Positions 53,477 to 62,481 of a DNA stretch of 64,000 nucleotides are shown one piece after another. The notes beneath the pieces were generated by a model. It was not told the DNA's origin and did not search any database. It worked only from the letters and a program-made list of their open reading frames with translations. Source of the DNA: Lachnospiraceae bacterium oral taxon 096 (lineage in GTDB: Bacteria; Bacillota; Clostridia; Lachnospirales; Lachnospiraceae); contig CP073340.1 of NCBI GenBank assembly GCA_018141845.1, positions 893,001 to 957,000 of the forward strand. The letters run 5' to 3'. The translations under genes and the position numbers were made by a program. Each line of letters opens with the position of its first letter. The stretch's first letter is position 1.

Positions 53477-55171
53477 ATGACACGAAAAAGTGGAGCAGAA
53501 ATTGTCATTGAATGCCTGAAAGAGCAGGGAGTAGATACCGTATTCGGTTATCCGGGCGGTGCAATCTTAAATATTTATGATGCACTCTATAAGCATCAAG
53601 ATGAAATTACACATATTTTAACGAGTCATGAGCAGGGAGCTGCACATGCAGCAGATGGATATGCTAGAGCTACAGGAAAGGTTGGCGTTTGTATGGCAAC
53701 GAGTGGTCCAGGAGCGACTAACTTAGTTACAGGTATTGCAACGGCGTATATGGATTCTATTCCTATGGTAGCCATTACCTGCAATGTGGCAACTTCATTG
53801 CTTGGAAAGGACTCCTTTCAAGAGATCGATATTCTTGGTGTGACAATGCCAATCACAAAGTATAATTTTATTGTCAAGGACGGAAATCAACTGGCCGATG
53901 TAATTCGAAGAGCTTTTCGGATTGCAGCTAGTGGCCGCCCAGGTCCTGTACTTGTGGACATCACAAAGGATGTGACCGCTGGTGAATTTGACTATGAGTA
54001 CAAGGAGCCAGAAAAAATTGTACGAACAGAAAAGAAGGTAGATGGCGATACATTGGAAAAGGCGATTGATATGATGCATCAATCTCGCCAGCCATTTATT
54101 ATTGCAGGTGGCGGATTAATTGCTGCTGATGCATCAGAAGAGATTTGTACCTTTGCTCAAAAATTACAAGCTCCTGTCGCAGAGACATTGATGGGAATGG
54201 GTGCATTTGATGGTGCAAATCCATTGGCAACCGGTATGGTTGGAATGCATGGAACAAAGACAAGTAACTTTGGAATTACCGAGGCTGATTTGGTCATTGC
54301 CATTGGTGTGCGCTTTTCTGACCGTGTTATTGGAAATTCAAAAAAGTTTGCAAGAAATGCCAAGATTATTCATATTGATATTGATGCGGCAGAGATCAAT
54401 AAGAATGTCAAAGTCGATTTGAGTATTGTTGGCGATGCAAAGGAAGTGCTCAGAAGAATCAATGCAAGACTTGATCCGATGAATCATGACGAGTGGATTG
54501 CTCATATCGAGAGAATGAAGGAGATGTATCCTCTTTCTTATGACCGCTCTCGATTGACTGGACCATATATTGTAGAAACGATTGATCGCTTAACTTCTGA
54601 TGATGATATTATTGTCACAGAAGTGGGACAGCATCAGATGTGGGCGGCACAGTACTATAAGTACCGAAAGCCAAGAAGATTATTAACTTCTGGTGGTGCG
54701 GGTACGATGGGCTATGGACTTGGTGCGGCCATTGGTGCAAAGATGGCCTGCAAGGATAAGGTAGTCATCAATATCGCAGGTGATGGATGTTTTCGAATGA
54801 ATATGAATGAGATTGCCACAGCGACAAGGTATCATATACCGGTGGTTCAGGTCATCATCAACAACCATGTGCTGGGTATGGTTCGTCAATGGCAGGATCT
54901 TTTCTATGGAAAACGATTTTCCAATACCATTTTAAATGATGCCGTGGATTTTGTAAAATTGGCAGAGGCCATGGGAGCAAAGGCCTATAGAGTAGTAAAG
55001 AAGGAAGATTTTGAACCAGTGCTTCGAGAAGCGATCGCAATCAATGAACCAGTGGTCATTGATTGTCAAGTGGATTGCGATGATAAGGTATATCCGATGG
55101 TATCACCAGGTGCGGCAATTAAGGACACCTTTGATGCCTCAGATTTAGCTTTAGAAAAAAATAAAAAATAG
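53477..55171 (+). CDS. ilvB: Acetolactate synthase large subunit
   Basis: The 564-residue thiamine-diphosphate enzyme has GYPGGAILNIYDAL, the activating Glu in SHEQGAAHAADGYARATG, and the ThDP motif AGDGCFRMNMNEIATATR. It makes acetolactate or acetohydroxybutyrate for branched-chain amino acids. ATG 53477 has AAAGGGGAGG 6 nt upstream; an in-frame ATG at 53438 lies in ilvD. The regulatory small subunit gene ilvN is not adjacent; serC follows instead. Confidence 0.95.
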   Translation: MTRKSGAEIVIECLKEQGVDTVFGYPGGAILNIYDALYKHQDEITHILTSHEQGAAHAADGYARATGKVGVCMATSGPGATNLVTGIATAYMDSIPMVAITCNVATSLLGKDSFQEIDILGVTMPITKYNFIVKDGNQLADVIRRAFRIAASGRPGPVLVDITKDVTAGEFDYEYKEPEKIVRTEKKVDGDTLEKAIDMMHQSRQPFIIAGGGLIAADASEEICTFAQKLQAPVAETLMGMGAFDGANPLATGMVGMHGTKTSNFGITEADLVIAIGVRFSDRVIGNSKKFARNAKIIHIDIDAAEINKNVKVDLSIVGDAKEVLRRINARLDPMNHDEWIAHIERMKEMYPLSYDRSRLTGPYIVETIDRLTSDDDIIVTEVGQHQMWAAQYYKYRKPRRLLTSGGAGTMGYGLGAAIGAKMACKDKVVINIAGDGCFRMNMNEIATATRYHIPVVQVIINNHVLGMVRQWQDLFYGKRFSNTILNDAVDFVKLAEAMGAKAYRVVKKEDFEPVLREAIAINEPVVIDCQVDCDDKVYPMVSPGAAIKDTFDASDLALEKNKK

Positions 55172-55194
55172 GGAATAAGGAAGGAGCATGGGAA

Positions 55195-56277
55195 ATGGCA
55201 AGAGTGTATAATTTTAGTGCGGGACCAGCCGTATTACCAGAAGAAGTTTTACAAGAAGCAGCACAGGAGATGATGGATTATCAAGGTTCAGGAATGTCTG
55301 TAATGGAGATGAGTCATCGTTCTAAGGTATATGAGGATATTATCAAGGAGGCCGAGGCAGATATTCGTGACTTGATGGGGATTCCATCAAATTACAAAGT
55401 TCTCTTCCTTCAGGGGGGTGGAAACACACAATTTGCGATGATTCCAATGAACTTGATGAAGAATCGAGTTGCCGACTACATTATTACAGGTCAGTGGGCA
55501 AAGAAAGCCTTTAAGGAGGCCCAAATTTATGGAGATGTCAAGGCGGTAGCTTCTAGTGAGGACAAGGTATTTTCTTACATCCCAGATTGCTCTGATTTGC
55601 CGATTCGAGACAATGCCGATTATGTGTATATTTGTGAGAACAATACAATTTATGGTACAAAGTTTAAGACCTTGCCAAACACAAAGGGAAAGACCTTGGT
55701 ATCAGATATCTCTTCCTGCTTTTTATCTGAGCCAATCGATGTGAGCAAGTACGGTCTTGTTTGGGGTGGTGTGCAAAAGAATGTAGGACCAGCAGGCGTG
55801 ACCATTGTCATTATTAGAGAAGATTTAATTACAGAGGACACCTTGCCAGGAACACCAACGATGTTAAAGTATAAAATTCATGCGGACAACAATTCCCTCT
55901 ACAATACACCACCTTGCTACAATATCTATATCTGTGGTAAAGTGTTTAAGTGGATTAAAAAGATGGGTGGGCTTTCAGCTATGAAAGAGCACAATGAGAA
56001 GAAGGCCGCAGTACTCTATGATTTTCTCGACCAGAGTAAGCTCTTTAAGGGAACGGTCAGAAAAGAAGACCGCTCTTTGATGAATGTGCCATTTGTCACT
56101 GGAGATAAGGAATTAGATGCAGAGTTTATTAAGGCGGCTGAGGTAGCTGGATTTGTGAACTTGAAGGGACATCGCACTGTTGGTGGAATGCGTGCAAGTA
56201 TTTATAATGCAATGCCAATCGAAGGTGTGGAGAAGTTAGTTGCTTTTATGAAGGATTTTGAAGCAAAACACGAATAG
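55195..56277 (+). CDS. serC: Phosphoserine aminotransferase
   Basis: The 360-residue PLP enzyme begins RVYNFSAGPAVLPEEVLQEA and has MEMSHRSKVY, FLQGGGNTQFAM and the PLP lysine in WGGVQKNVGPAG. It makes phosphoserine from 3-phosphohydroxypyruvate and glutamate, the second step of serine synthesis. AAGGAAGGAG is about 8 nt upstream. serA, the first step, follows after 15 nt. Confidence 0.96.
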   Translation: MARVYNFSAGPAVLPEEVLQEAAQEMMDYQGSGMSVMEMSHRSKVYEDIIKEAEADIRDLMGIPSNYKVLFLQGGGNTQFAMIPMNLMKNRVADYIITGQWAKKAFKEAQIYGDVKAVASSEDKVFSYIPDCSDLPIRDNADYVYICENNTIYGTKFKTLPNTKGKTLVSDISSCFLSEPIDVSKYGLVWGGVQKNVGPAGVTIVIIREDLITEDTLPGTPTMLKYKIHADNNSLYNTPPCYNIYICGKVFKWIKKMGGLSAMKEHNEKKAAVLYDFLDQSKLFKGTVRKEDRSLMNVPFVTGDKELDAEFIKAAEVAGFVNLKGHRTVGGMRASIYNAMPIEGVEKLVAFMKDFEAKHE

Positions 56278-56292
56278 GATAAGGAGAAGTAA

Positions 56293-57456
56293 ATGAATAA
56301 GATTTATTGTCTCAATGCCATTGCAAAAGTTGGCACAGAAGTGTTTGGTGATCGCTATGCTTTGACAGAGAATATAGATGAAGCAACAGGTATTATGGTG
56401 CGTTCCGCAGCAATGCACGATATGGAATTTTCTAAGAATCTCTTGGCTATTGCCAGAGCAGGTGCAGGTGTGAACAATATTCCACTTGATCGCTGTGCAG
56501 ATGAAGGAATTGTTGTGTTTAATACACCAGGAGCTAATGCCAATGGTGTAAAGGAGCTAGTTCTTTGTGGAATGTTGCTTGCAGCAAGAGATATTGTGGG
56601 TGGCATCGAGTGGATTCAATCCATTAAGGATTCCGAGACGGTGGCAAAGGATACTGAAAAGGGAAAGAAAAACTTTGCAGGAAGTGAGATTCGAGGAAAG
56701 AAATTGGGTGTTATTGGACTGGGGGCAATTGGTTCAGAGGTGGCTAATGCGGCCGCAGCTCTTGGGATGACGGTACTTGGCTATGATCCATTCCTTTCTG
56801 TCAATTCTGCTTGGAGACTCTCAAGAAAGATTCAGCATATTACAGATCTAGAAGAGATCTATAAAAACTGTGATTATATCACTGTGCATGTGCCATTGAC
56901 AGACAAGAATCGTGGAATGATTGGCAAGGATACCATTCCAATGATGAAGGATGGTGTTGTGATTTTAAACTTTGCAAGAGATCTCTTAGTAGATGATGAT
57001 GCAATGGCACAGGCTTTAGCTAGTGGCAAGGTAAAGAGATACATCACAGATTTCCCAAATCCAAAGTCTGCAAATATGAAGGGCTGCATTGCCATCCCTC
57101 ATCTCGGCGCTTCCACTGAGGAGAGCGAGGACAACTGTGCAGTGATGGCTGCTGAGGAGTTGCAAGACTATATTGATAATGGAAATATCAAAAATTCGGT
57201 TAATTATCCAGCCTGTGATATGGGGGTTTGCACAAGTGTGGCCAGAGTGGCGATTCTCCACAAGAATGTGCCAAATATGATTGGACAGATTACTTCAATA
57301 TTGGCGTCCTATAACATTAATATTGAAAATATGACCAATAAGAGTAGAGATACTCATGCCTACACCCTTCTTGATTTTGAGACAGAGGTGACGGAAGAAT
57401 TAAAGGCGGCACTTTCTAATATTGCGGGTGTGTTGAAGGTAAGAGTTGTTAAATAA
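56293..57456 (+). CDS. serA: D-3-phosphoglycerate dehydrogenase
   Basis: The 387-residue enzyme has the substrate-domain ARAGAGVNNIPLDRCADEGI, the NAD loop LGVIGLGAIGSEVANAA, the catalytic His in AIPHLGASTEESEDN and a C-terminal ACT domain (about 320-387, MIGQITSILASYNINIENM). It oxidises 3-phosphoglycerate as the first step of serine synthesis, and the ACT domain suggests feedback by serine. The AAGGAG site upstream is good. The DUF1700 gene follows after 8 nt. Confidence 0.94.
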   Translation: MNKIYCLNAIAKVGTEVFGDRYALTENIDEATGIMVRSAAMHDMEFSKNLLAIARAGAGVNNIPLDRCADEGIVVFNTPGANANGVKELVLCGMLLAARDIVGGIEWIQSIKDSETVAKDTEKGKKNFAGSEIRGKKLGVIGLGAIGSEVANAAAALGMTVLGYDPFLSVNSAWRLSRKIQHITDLEEIYKNCDYITVHVPLTDKNRGMIGKDTIPMMKDGVVILNFARDLLVDDDAMAQALASGKVKRYITDFPNPKSANMKGCIAIPHLGASTEESEDNCAVMAAEELQDYIDNGNIKNSVNYPACDMGVCTSVARVAILHKNVPNMIGQITSILASYNINIENMTNKSRDTHAYTLLDFETEVTEELKAALSNIAGVLKVRVVK

Positions 57457-57464
57457 GGGTGACA

Positions 57465-57926
57465 ATGACAAAGGAAGAATTTTTATATGAGTTAAAGAAG
57501 GAATTGTCTGCTCTTGACTCAGCAGAGGCCATGGCCTACAATCTTCGTTATTATAGCGATTATATTGATGCAGAGATAGCAAAGGGCAGAAGTGAGCAGG
57601 AAGTTTTGGATGAACTTGGCAATCCAAGATGGTTGGTCAACTCGATTAAGGAGTCGGGGGACTACGGAAGAGTTCAAGACATTATAGAGGGTCCACTAGA
57701 AAATGTAAGAAGCAATGATGAAGAAGATAATCAAACAATGCACACAATTCGCATAGAAGGAATGAAGGCAAGAATATTGGGTGTGGCAATACTTGCGATT
57801 TTTTTACTTTTTTTGGTCGCAATCTTTTATATTTTAGGAAAGATTTTTGTATTTCTCCTTCCCGTGCTCATTCCTATTTTACTTATTTGTCTGATTTTTG
57901 GGTTTATGAAGATTTTGGACAGATAA
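57465..57926 (+). CDS. DUF1700 family membrane protein
   Basis: The 153-residue protein begins TKEEFLYELKKELSAL and has the YYSDYIDAE...LGNPRWLVNSIKE pattern of DUF1700, then a C-terminal pair of hydrophobic segments (about 105-150). Related proteins are often encoded with PadR regulators, absent here. Function unknown. I choose ATG 57465 over a GTG 6 nt earlier. It ends the serC-serA unit. Confidence 0.8.
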   Translation: MTKEEFLYELKKELSALDSAEAMAYNLRYYSDYIDAEIAKGRSEQEVLDELGNPRWLVNSIKESGDYGRVQDIIEGPLENVRSNDEEDNQTMHTIRIEGMKARILGVAILAIFLLFLVAIFYILGKIFVFLLPVLIPILLICLIFGFMKILDR

Positions 57927-57937
57927 AAATAAGGAAG

Positions 57938-57985
57938 ACACTTCGCATAAATAGGCGGTTTGCCTAATTGCGAAGTGTTTTTTTT
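57938..57985 (+). terminator. Terminator of the ser operon
   Basis: ACACTTCGCA pairs with TGCGAAGTGT; inside it TAGGC pairs with GCCTA, giving a long stem, then eight T. Confidence 0.9.
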
Positions 57986-58005
57986 GTGAAAATTTAAAAT
58001 TTTCC

Positions 58006-58034
58006 TTGACATATGATTCTAAAGTTCGTATACT
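58006..58034 (+). promoter_or_regulatory. Strong sigma-A promoter of the SH3 protein gene
   Basis: TTGACA (58006-58011), 17 bp, TATACT (58029-58034): near consensus. About 55 nt of leader follow. Confidence 0.75.
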
Positions 58035-58095
58035 TGCATTTGTAACAAATACTTAACATTTAATGGAATTACTTAATGTATTCACTGGAGGACAG

Positions 58096-58440
58096 ATGGT
58101 AAAGAAAATAGTGCGAACAACAGCAACAATTCTTATGATTTTCGCTATTGCATTTACGGGGACACAGAAAATACATGCAGCGACAATAATAAGCAAAAAG
58201 GTACTGCTAAGTAACACATATGAGTTAAAAGTGTTAAGAGATGATGTCCCAGTGAGGACAAATTCTTCACTTACTGCACAGCCAGTAGCAACGATGGGAA
58301 GGGATACAATCTATCCCGTAGTACAGCGTTTAGGTGATGGATGGGTGAAGATTTCGATTAATAATGGGTATGGGTATGTGAGGCTTTCAGACGGAGCAGT
58401 AGTATATGAAAAAGTAGCAAAAAATATTAAACTAGAATAG
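58096..58440 (+). CDS. Secreted SH3-domain protein
   Basis: The 114-residue protein has a signal peptide (MVKKIVRTTATILMIFAIAF, cleavage near IHA-A at about residue 28) and then one bacterial SH3-like domain: LRDDVPVRTNSSLTAQPVATM to GDGWVKISINNGYGYVRLSD. Such domains bind wall peptides. No catalytic part is present, so it may work with the NlpC/P60 protein encoded next. ATG 58096 has TGGAGG 6 nt upstream; an in-frame ATG at 58063 lacks a site. Confidence 0.75.
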   Translation: MVKKIVRTTATILMIFAIAFTGTQKIHAATIISKKVLLSNTYELKVLRDDVPVRTNSSLTAQPVATMGRDTIYPVVQRLGDGWVKISINNGYGYVRLSDGAVVYEKVAKNIKLE

Positions 58441-58487
58441 TAGACTGAAATTGATTAGATTAGGATTTTAAGGGAGAAGGATTGATA

Positions 58488-59282
58488 ATGAATAACAAGG
58501 CAAAGGCAGTAATTACTTTAGTAGCGGCAACATCACTTTCATCTATGGCAGGTATGACTAGCCATGCAAAGGCGAGAGTATATGACACAAATTTAGATGA
58601 TATGAAGTTTGGTGTAGTGGCAACAGCAACACCTGCAAATGCAACACCAGCTACAGATGATACAAAGAAGGCAGAGATAGCAAACACTGCAACAGCTCAG
58701 GTAGAGGCTCCAAAGACAACTGAGGTAAAGGTAGAAGTAAAGAAAGAGGAAGTTGGTCCTGATAAGGCAGCTCAGCAAAAGGCAGAGGCAGAGGCCGCAG
58801 CAAAGAAGGCAGCTGAAGAAGCCGCAGCAAAGAAAGCCGCTGACGAGGCCGCAGCAAAGGAAGCTGCAGCAGAGAAGGCAGAGAAAGCAGCTGAGAAGCA
58901 GAGCGTGGCAGCAAGCAGTGCAAGACAGGCTGTAGCTAATCTCGCTATTTCACTTGCAGGAAGAACAAGATATGTTTATGGCGGTACAAATCCAGCTACA
59001 GGTGTGGATTGCTCAGGCTTTTCACAGTATGTTTTGAGAAGGGCAGCAGGTGTTTCTGTCAGCAGAACATCTTCAGAGCAGTCAACTCAGGGTAGAACAG
59101 TTGGAATTAATGAGGCTCAGCCAGGTGACCTTGTATTCTATGCAAAGGGCGGAAGAATCAACCATGTTGCTGTATATATTGGTGGCGGTAAGGTTGTATC
59201 TGCATCTTCACCAAGATCAGGTGTAAAAATCGTTGCTTGGAACTACAGAAATCCAGTAAAGATTAAGAATGTAATGGGCTAA
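58488..59282 (+). CDS. Secreted NlpC/P60 peptidoglycan endopeptidase
   Basis: The 264-residue protein has a signal peptide (cleavage near SHA-K, about 28), a Pro/Thr/Ala-rich stretch, then a Lys/Glu/Ala-rich helical stalk (about 85-145) built from near-repeats of AAKKAAEEA type. The C-terminal NlpC/P60 domain has the catalytic Cys175 in GVDCSGFSQYV and His226 in INHVAVYIGGG. It cuts stem peptides of the cell wall. The stalk may span the wall. GGGAGAAGG precedes the ATG. It follows the SH3 protein gene by 47 nt, and no own promoter is clear. Confidence 0.9.
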   Translation: MNNKAKAVITLVAATSLSSMAGMTSHAKARVYDTNLDDMKFGVVATATPANATPATDDTKKAEIANTATAQVEAPKTTEVKVEVKKEEVGPDKAAQQKAEAEAAAKKAAEEAAAKKAADEAAAKEAAAEKAEKAAEKQSVAASSARQAVANLAISLAGRTRYVYGGTNPATGVDCSGFSQYVLRRAAGVSVSRTSSEQSTQGRTVGINEAQPGDLVFYAKGGRINHVAVYIGGGKVVSASSPRSGVKIVAWNYRNPVKIKNVMG

Positions 59283-59300
59283 TGCAATAATCAATCAGTC

Positions 59301-59338
59301 AATAAGACAAGTTCTCTGTGGACTTGTCTTATTTTTTG
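59301..59338 (+). terminator. Terminator after the NlpC/P60 gene
   Basis: AATAAGACAAGT pairs perfectly with ACTTGTCTTATT around a 9-nt loop, then TTTTGTTG. Confidence 0.85.
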
Positions 59339-59380
59339 TTGTATTATTTAGTTGAGTAAAATGCAGATGGAGGTTAAGAG

Positions 59381-59926
59381 ATGAAATATGTATTTGCATC
59401 GGATATCCATGGCTCAGCGTACTATACAAAGGCCTTGTTGGAAAAATTTAATGAGAGCAAAGCAGAAAAATTGATTTTGTTGGGGGACCTACTCTACCAC
59501 GGACCAAGAAATGATTTGCCAAAAGATTATGCACCCAAGGAAGTCATTGCAATGCTCAACCCATTAAAGGATAAAATCTATGCTGTGAGGGGAAATTGTG
59601 AGGCGGAAGTGGATCAAATGGTATTAGATTTTCCAGTAATGGCAACATATGCACTCTTGGTGCTCAATGGAGTGACTTTTTATGCCACCCATGGTCATAT
59701 CTACAATCCAGAGAATTTACCTCCAATCAACCCAGGAGAGGCTTTGATCTATGGACATGTACATCTTCCAATTGCAGAGAAGAGAGGAGATATCTATATT
59801 TTAAATCCAGGATCGACCTCAATTCCAAAGGGAGGAAATCCACCTTCCTATGCTGTGCTAGAGGACAAACATTTTCAAATTCTGACATTTGATGGTCAGG
59901 TCATAAAGGAGATTGATTTTGAGTAA
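59381..59926 (+). CDS. yfcE: Metallophosphoesterase, YfcE type
   Basis: The 181-residue protein has the calcineurin-like metal motifs ASDIHGSAYY, LILLGDLLYHGPRNDLP, VRGNCEAE, YATHGHIYNP and YGHVHLPI, and the GSTSIPKGGNPPSYAVLE end. YfcE enzymes hydrolyse phosphodiesters in vitro; the cellular substrate is not known. AGGTTAAGAG lies upstream. It overlaps the next gene by 8 nt. A second, distant relative is at 61658 in the same operon. Confidence 0.9.
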   Translation: MKYVFASDIHGSAYYTKALLEKFNESKAEKLILLGDLLYHGPRNDLPKDYAPKEVIAMLNPLKDKIYAVRGNCEAEVDQMVLDFPVMATYALLVLNGVTFYATHGHIYNPENLPPINPGEALIYGHVHLPIAEKRGDIYILNPGSTSIPKGGNPPSYAVLEDKHFQILTFDGQVIKEIDFE

Positions 59927-61067
59927 AGTATATGAATTGTATGCCCCTTGCCACTTTGGTATGGAGGCGGTATTAAAGAGAGAGATTATTGATATCGGCT
60001 ATGAAATCAGCCGAGTGGAAGATGGTCGAGTGTACTTTATGGGCGATGATGAGGCCATTGCACGCTGTAATCTTTGGCTGAGAACGACGGAACGTGTGAT
60101 GATTAAGATTGCACAATTTCGAGCAACAACCTATGAAGAACTCTTTCAGGGAACAAGAGCTATTCGCTGGCAGGATTATATCCCTCAAAATGGTAAATTT
60201 TGGGTGACGAAGGCAACATCGATTTCATCAAAGCTTTTTTCCCCATCCGACATTCAGTCTGTGATGAAAAAGGCAATGGTAGAAAAATTAAAGACAGTTT
60301 ATCGCACCGATTGGTTTCCTGAGGATGGAGCGTCCTATCCACTGCGTGTCACCATCAATAAGGATATTGTGACCATTGGTCTTGACACGACAGGAGATTC
60401 CTTACACAAGAGAGGCTATCGAACGAATACAGTAAAGGCACCGATTACAGAGACTTTGGCCGCAGCTTTAATTATGTTGACCCCTTGGAATGGGGAGAGA
60501 ATCTTAGTAGATCCATTTTGTGGAAGCGGAACATTTGCCATCGAGGCAGCGATGATCGCTGCAAATATGGCTCCGGGCTTGAATCGTGAATTTTTGTCAC
60601 AGACCTGGGAAAATATTGTGTCAAAAAAGTGTTGGTATGATGCCATTGATGAGGCCAATGAATTGGTTGATCTCGAGGTCGATACGGATATTCAGGGATA
60701 TGACATTGATGCATTTGCTGTAAAGGCAGCAAGAGCAAATGCAGAGAATGCAGGAGTGGAAAATTTAATTCATTTCCAAGAACGAAGTGTGGATAAGCTC
60801 TCTCATCCAAAAAAATACGGATTTATTATTACGAATCCGCCATATGGTGAGAGACTAGAAGAAAAGGAAAATCTTCCTGCAATTTATCAAAGTCTGGGCA
60901 AAAGGTTTAAAGCACTGGATGATTGGTCAATGTATTTGATTACAGCTTGGGAAGACACAGAAAAGGCGATTGGACGAAAGGCAGACAAAAATAGAAAGAT
61001 TTATAATGGAATGATGAAGACCTATTTTTATCAATTTTTAGGTCCAAAGCCGCCAAAGAGAGGATAG
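59919..61067 (+). CDS. THUMP-domain class I SAM RNA methyltransferase (RlmL-like)
   Basis: The 382-residue protein has an N-terminal THUMP-type RNA-binding part (CHFGMEAVLKREI to about 160) and a methyltransferase with VDPFCGSGTFAIEAAMIA as SAM site and the catalytic ITNPPYGERL. This is the layout of the 23S rRNA m2G2445 methyltransferase domain of RlmL and its Gram-positive relatives. The start is a TTG: AAGGAG at 59906-59911 is 7 nt before TTG 59919 but only 1 nt before TTG 59913, so I choose 59919. Confidence 0.9.
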   Translation: MSKVYELYAPCHFGMEAVLKREIIDIGYEISRVEDGRVYFMGDDEAIARCNLWLRTTERVMIKIAQFRATTYEELFQGTRAIRWQDYIPQNGKFWVTKATSISSKLFSPSDIQSVMKKAMVEKLKTVYRTDWFPEDGASYPLRVTINKDIVTIGLDTTGDSLHKRGYRTNTVKAPITETLAAALIMLTPWNGERILVDPFCGSGTFAIEAAMIAANMAPGLNREFLSQTWENIVSKKCWYDAIDEANELVDLEVDTDIQGYDIDAFAVKAARANAENAGVENLIHFQERSVDKLSHPKKYGFIITNPPYGERLEEKENLPAIYQSLGKRFKALDDWSMYLITAWEDTEKAIGRKADKNRKIYNGMMKTYFYQFLGPKPPKRG

Positions 61068-61070
61068 TTT

Positions 61071-61661
61071 ATGCAATTGACATTGGCAACAAAAAATGCA
61101 GGGAAGGTTCGAGAAATTAAAAAGATTTTGCCAGAGTTTGATATTCAAACGATGACGGAAGCGGGTATAGAACTGGATATCGAAGAAAATGGTGAGACAT
61201 TTGAAGAAAATGCATTGATTAAGGCTAGAGCCATCTGGAAGGTCTGTGGTGGTCTTGTGATCGCAGATGACTCAGGTCTTGAGATCGACTATCTTGGTGG
61301 GCAACCTGGGGTTCACTCTTCAAGATTTATGGGAGAGGATACCGATTATATGATAAAAAATAGAGAGTTGATCCATCGCCTAGAGAAAGCAAAAGAGGGA
61401 GAGCGCAAGGCACGCTTTGTTGCAGTAATTGCTTGTATTCTCCCTGATGGGAGGGAATTTACTACTCGTGGAACGATGGAGGGGGAAATTGCAATGGAGC
61501 CTTCGGGCACAGAGGGCTTTGGCTATGATCCCATTCTCTATCTCCCAGATTATGGATGTACAAGTGCACAAATTAGTTTGGAAGAGAAAAATAAGATTAG
61601 TCATCGAGGAAAAGCATTGAAGAAAATGAGAGAGAGATTAAATAGGGAGGGCGTAGTGTGA
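61071..61661 (+). CDS. rdgB: Non-canonical purine NTP pyrophosphatase (ITPase/HAM1)
   Basis: The 196-residue protein has ATKNAGKVREIKKIL, FEENALIKARA, ADDSGLEIDYLGGQPGVHSSRF and EGFGYDPIL, the RdgB/HAM1 set. It removes ITP, dITP and XTP from the nucleotide pool. It starts 3 nt after the methyltransferase gene, and its TGA overlaps the GTG of the next gene. Confidence 0.95.
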   Translation: MQLTLATKNAGKVREIKKILPEFDIQTMTEAGIELDIEENGETFEENALIKARAIWKVCGGLVIADDSGLEIDYLGGQPGVHSSRFMGEDTDYMIKNRELIHRLEKAKEGERKARFVAVIACILPDGREFTTRGTMEGEIAMEPSGTEGFGYDPILYLPDYGCTSAQISLEEKNKISHRGKALKKMRERLNREGVV

Positions 61662-62149
61662 AGATATTAATTGTAAGTGATTCGCACAGAAAAGATGAAA
61701 ATTTATTGCAGGTCATAGAGAGAGAGTCCCCATTAGATATGTTTATTCATTTGGGCGATATTGAAGATGATAGGAGTATGTATGCCTTTGAGGCGGCTGT
61801 GGGAAAAGATTGTGAAGTCCATATGGTACTTGGCAATAATGATTTCTTTCTTGACCTAGAGAGAGAAGAGGAGATTATGATTGGCAAGTACAAGGCTCTC
61901 ATTACCCATGGACATATGTATGGTGTGAGTTTGGGGGCTGACCGACTCTATGATGAGGCCAAGGCTAGAGGGGTAGATATTGCGATGTTTGGGCACACCC
62001 ATCGCCCATATGTGGATGAGGATGATATTACCCTATTAAATCCAGGCAGCATATCTTTTCCTCGCCAAGAGGGACACAGACCTTCCTATTTGATTATGAC
62101 GATTGATGATGAGACACAGAAGGCAAGTTATGAGATTAAATATCTGTGA
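61658..62149 (+). CDS. Metallophosphoesterase, MJ0936/YsnB type
   Basis: The 163-residue protein has VSDSHRKDENLL, FIHLGDIEDD, VLGNNDFF, ITHGHMYGV and FGHTHRPYV, the metal ligands of small MJ0936-type phosphodiesterases. The start is GTG with GGGAGGG 5 nt upstream, in a GTGA overlap with rdgB. In many Firmicutes this gene follows rdgB, so the pairing is conserved; the substrate is unknown. Confidence 0.9.
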   Translation: MKILIVSDSHRKDENLLQVIERESPLDMFIHLGDIEDDRSMYAFEAAVGKDCEVHMVLGNNDFFLDLEREEEIMIGKYKALITHGHMYGVSLGADRLYDEAKARGVDIAMFGHTHRPYVDEDDITLLNPGSISFPRQEGHRPSYLIMTIDDETQKASYEIKYL

Positions 62150-62217
62150 ATGCAAAGCGATGGATTGGAGGAATTTTGGGAGCATTTTAAAAAAATAAAA
62201 TTTTTTTTCAAAAAGCG

Positions 62218-62246
62218 TTGACAATACTAGTGGGTTAGACTATAAT
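62218..62246 (+). promoter_or_regulatory. Perfect-consensus promoter of the tRNA cluster
   Basis: TTGACA, 17 bp, TATAAT: exact sigma-A consensus, fitting a strongly expressed stable-RNA unit. The leader to the first tRNA (62254-62311) contains GTCC-TTGAG-GGAC and AGAAAAC...GTTTTCT inverted repeats. Confidence 0.85.
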
Positions 62247-62311
62247 GATTCTTGTCCTTGAGGGACAGAAAACGAGCAAGGAACGAGCGATGTTTTCTAA
62301 CTCACAAGTAT

Positions 62312-62386
62312 CGGGGTGTGGCTCAGTTTGGCTAGAGTACCTGGTTTGGGACCAGGGGGTCGCAGGTTCGAATCCTGTCACCCCGA
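62312..62386 (+). tRNA. tRNA-Pro(TGG)
   Basis: The acceptor stem pairs CGGGGTG with CACCCCG. The anticodon loop TTTGGGA between CCTGG and CCAGG gives TGG. T-arm GCAGG-TTCGAAT-CCTGT; discriminator A. No CCA is encoded. Confidence 0.96.
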
Positions 62387-62401
62387 TTTATTTTTTATTG
62401 T

Positions 62402-62475
62402 GAGTCTGTAGCTCAGTTGGATAGAGCATCGGCCTTCTAAGCCGAGGGTCGGGGGTTCGAATCCCTCCAGGCTCA
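62402..62475 (+). tRNA. tRNA-Arg(TCT)
   Basis: The acceptor stem pairs GAGTCTG with CAGGCTC (one G-U). The loop CTTCTAA between TCGGC and GCCGA gives anticodon TCT. Discriminator A; no encoded CCA. Confidence 0.96.
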
Positions 62476-62481
62476 TATTTT

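Noticed and set aside
58750-58920. Short tandem-like repeats that could suggest a repeat array
   Set aside because: They are codon-level repeats of Ala/Lys/Glu residues in the stalk of the NlpC/P60 protein, not a CRISPR or DNA repeat array.
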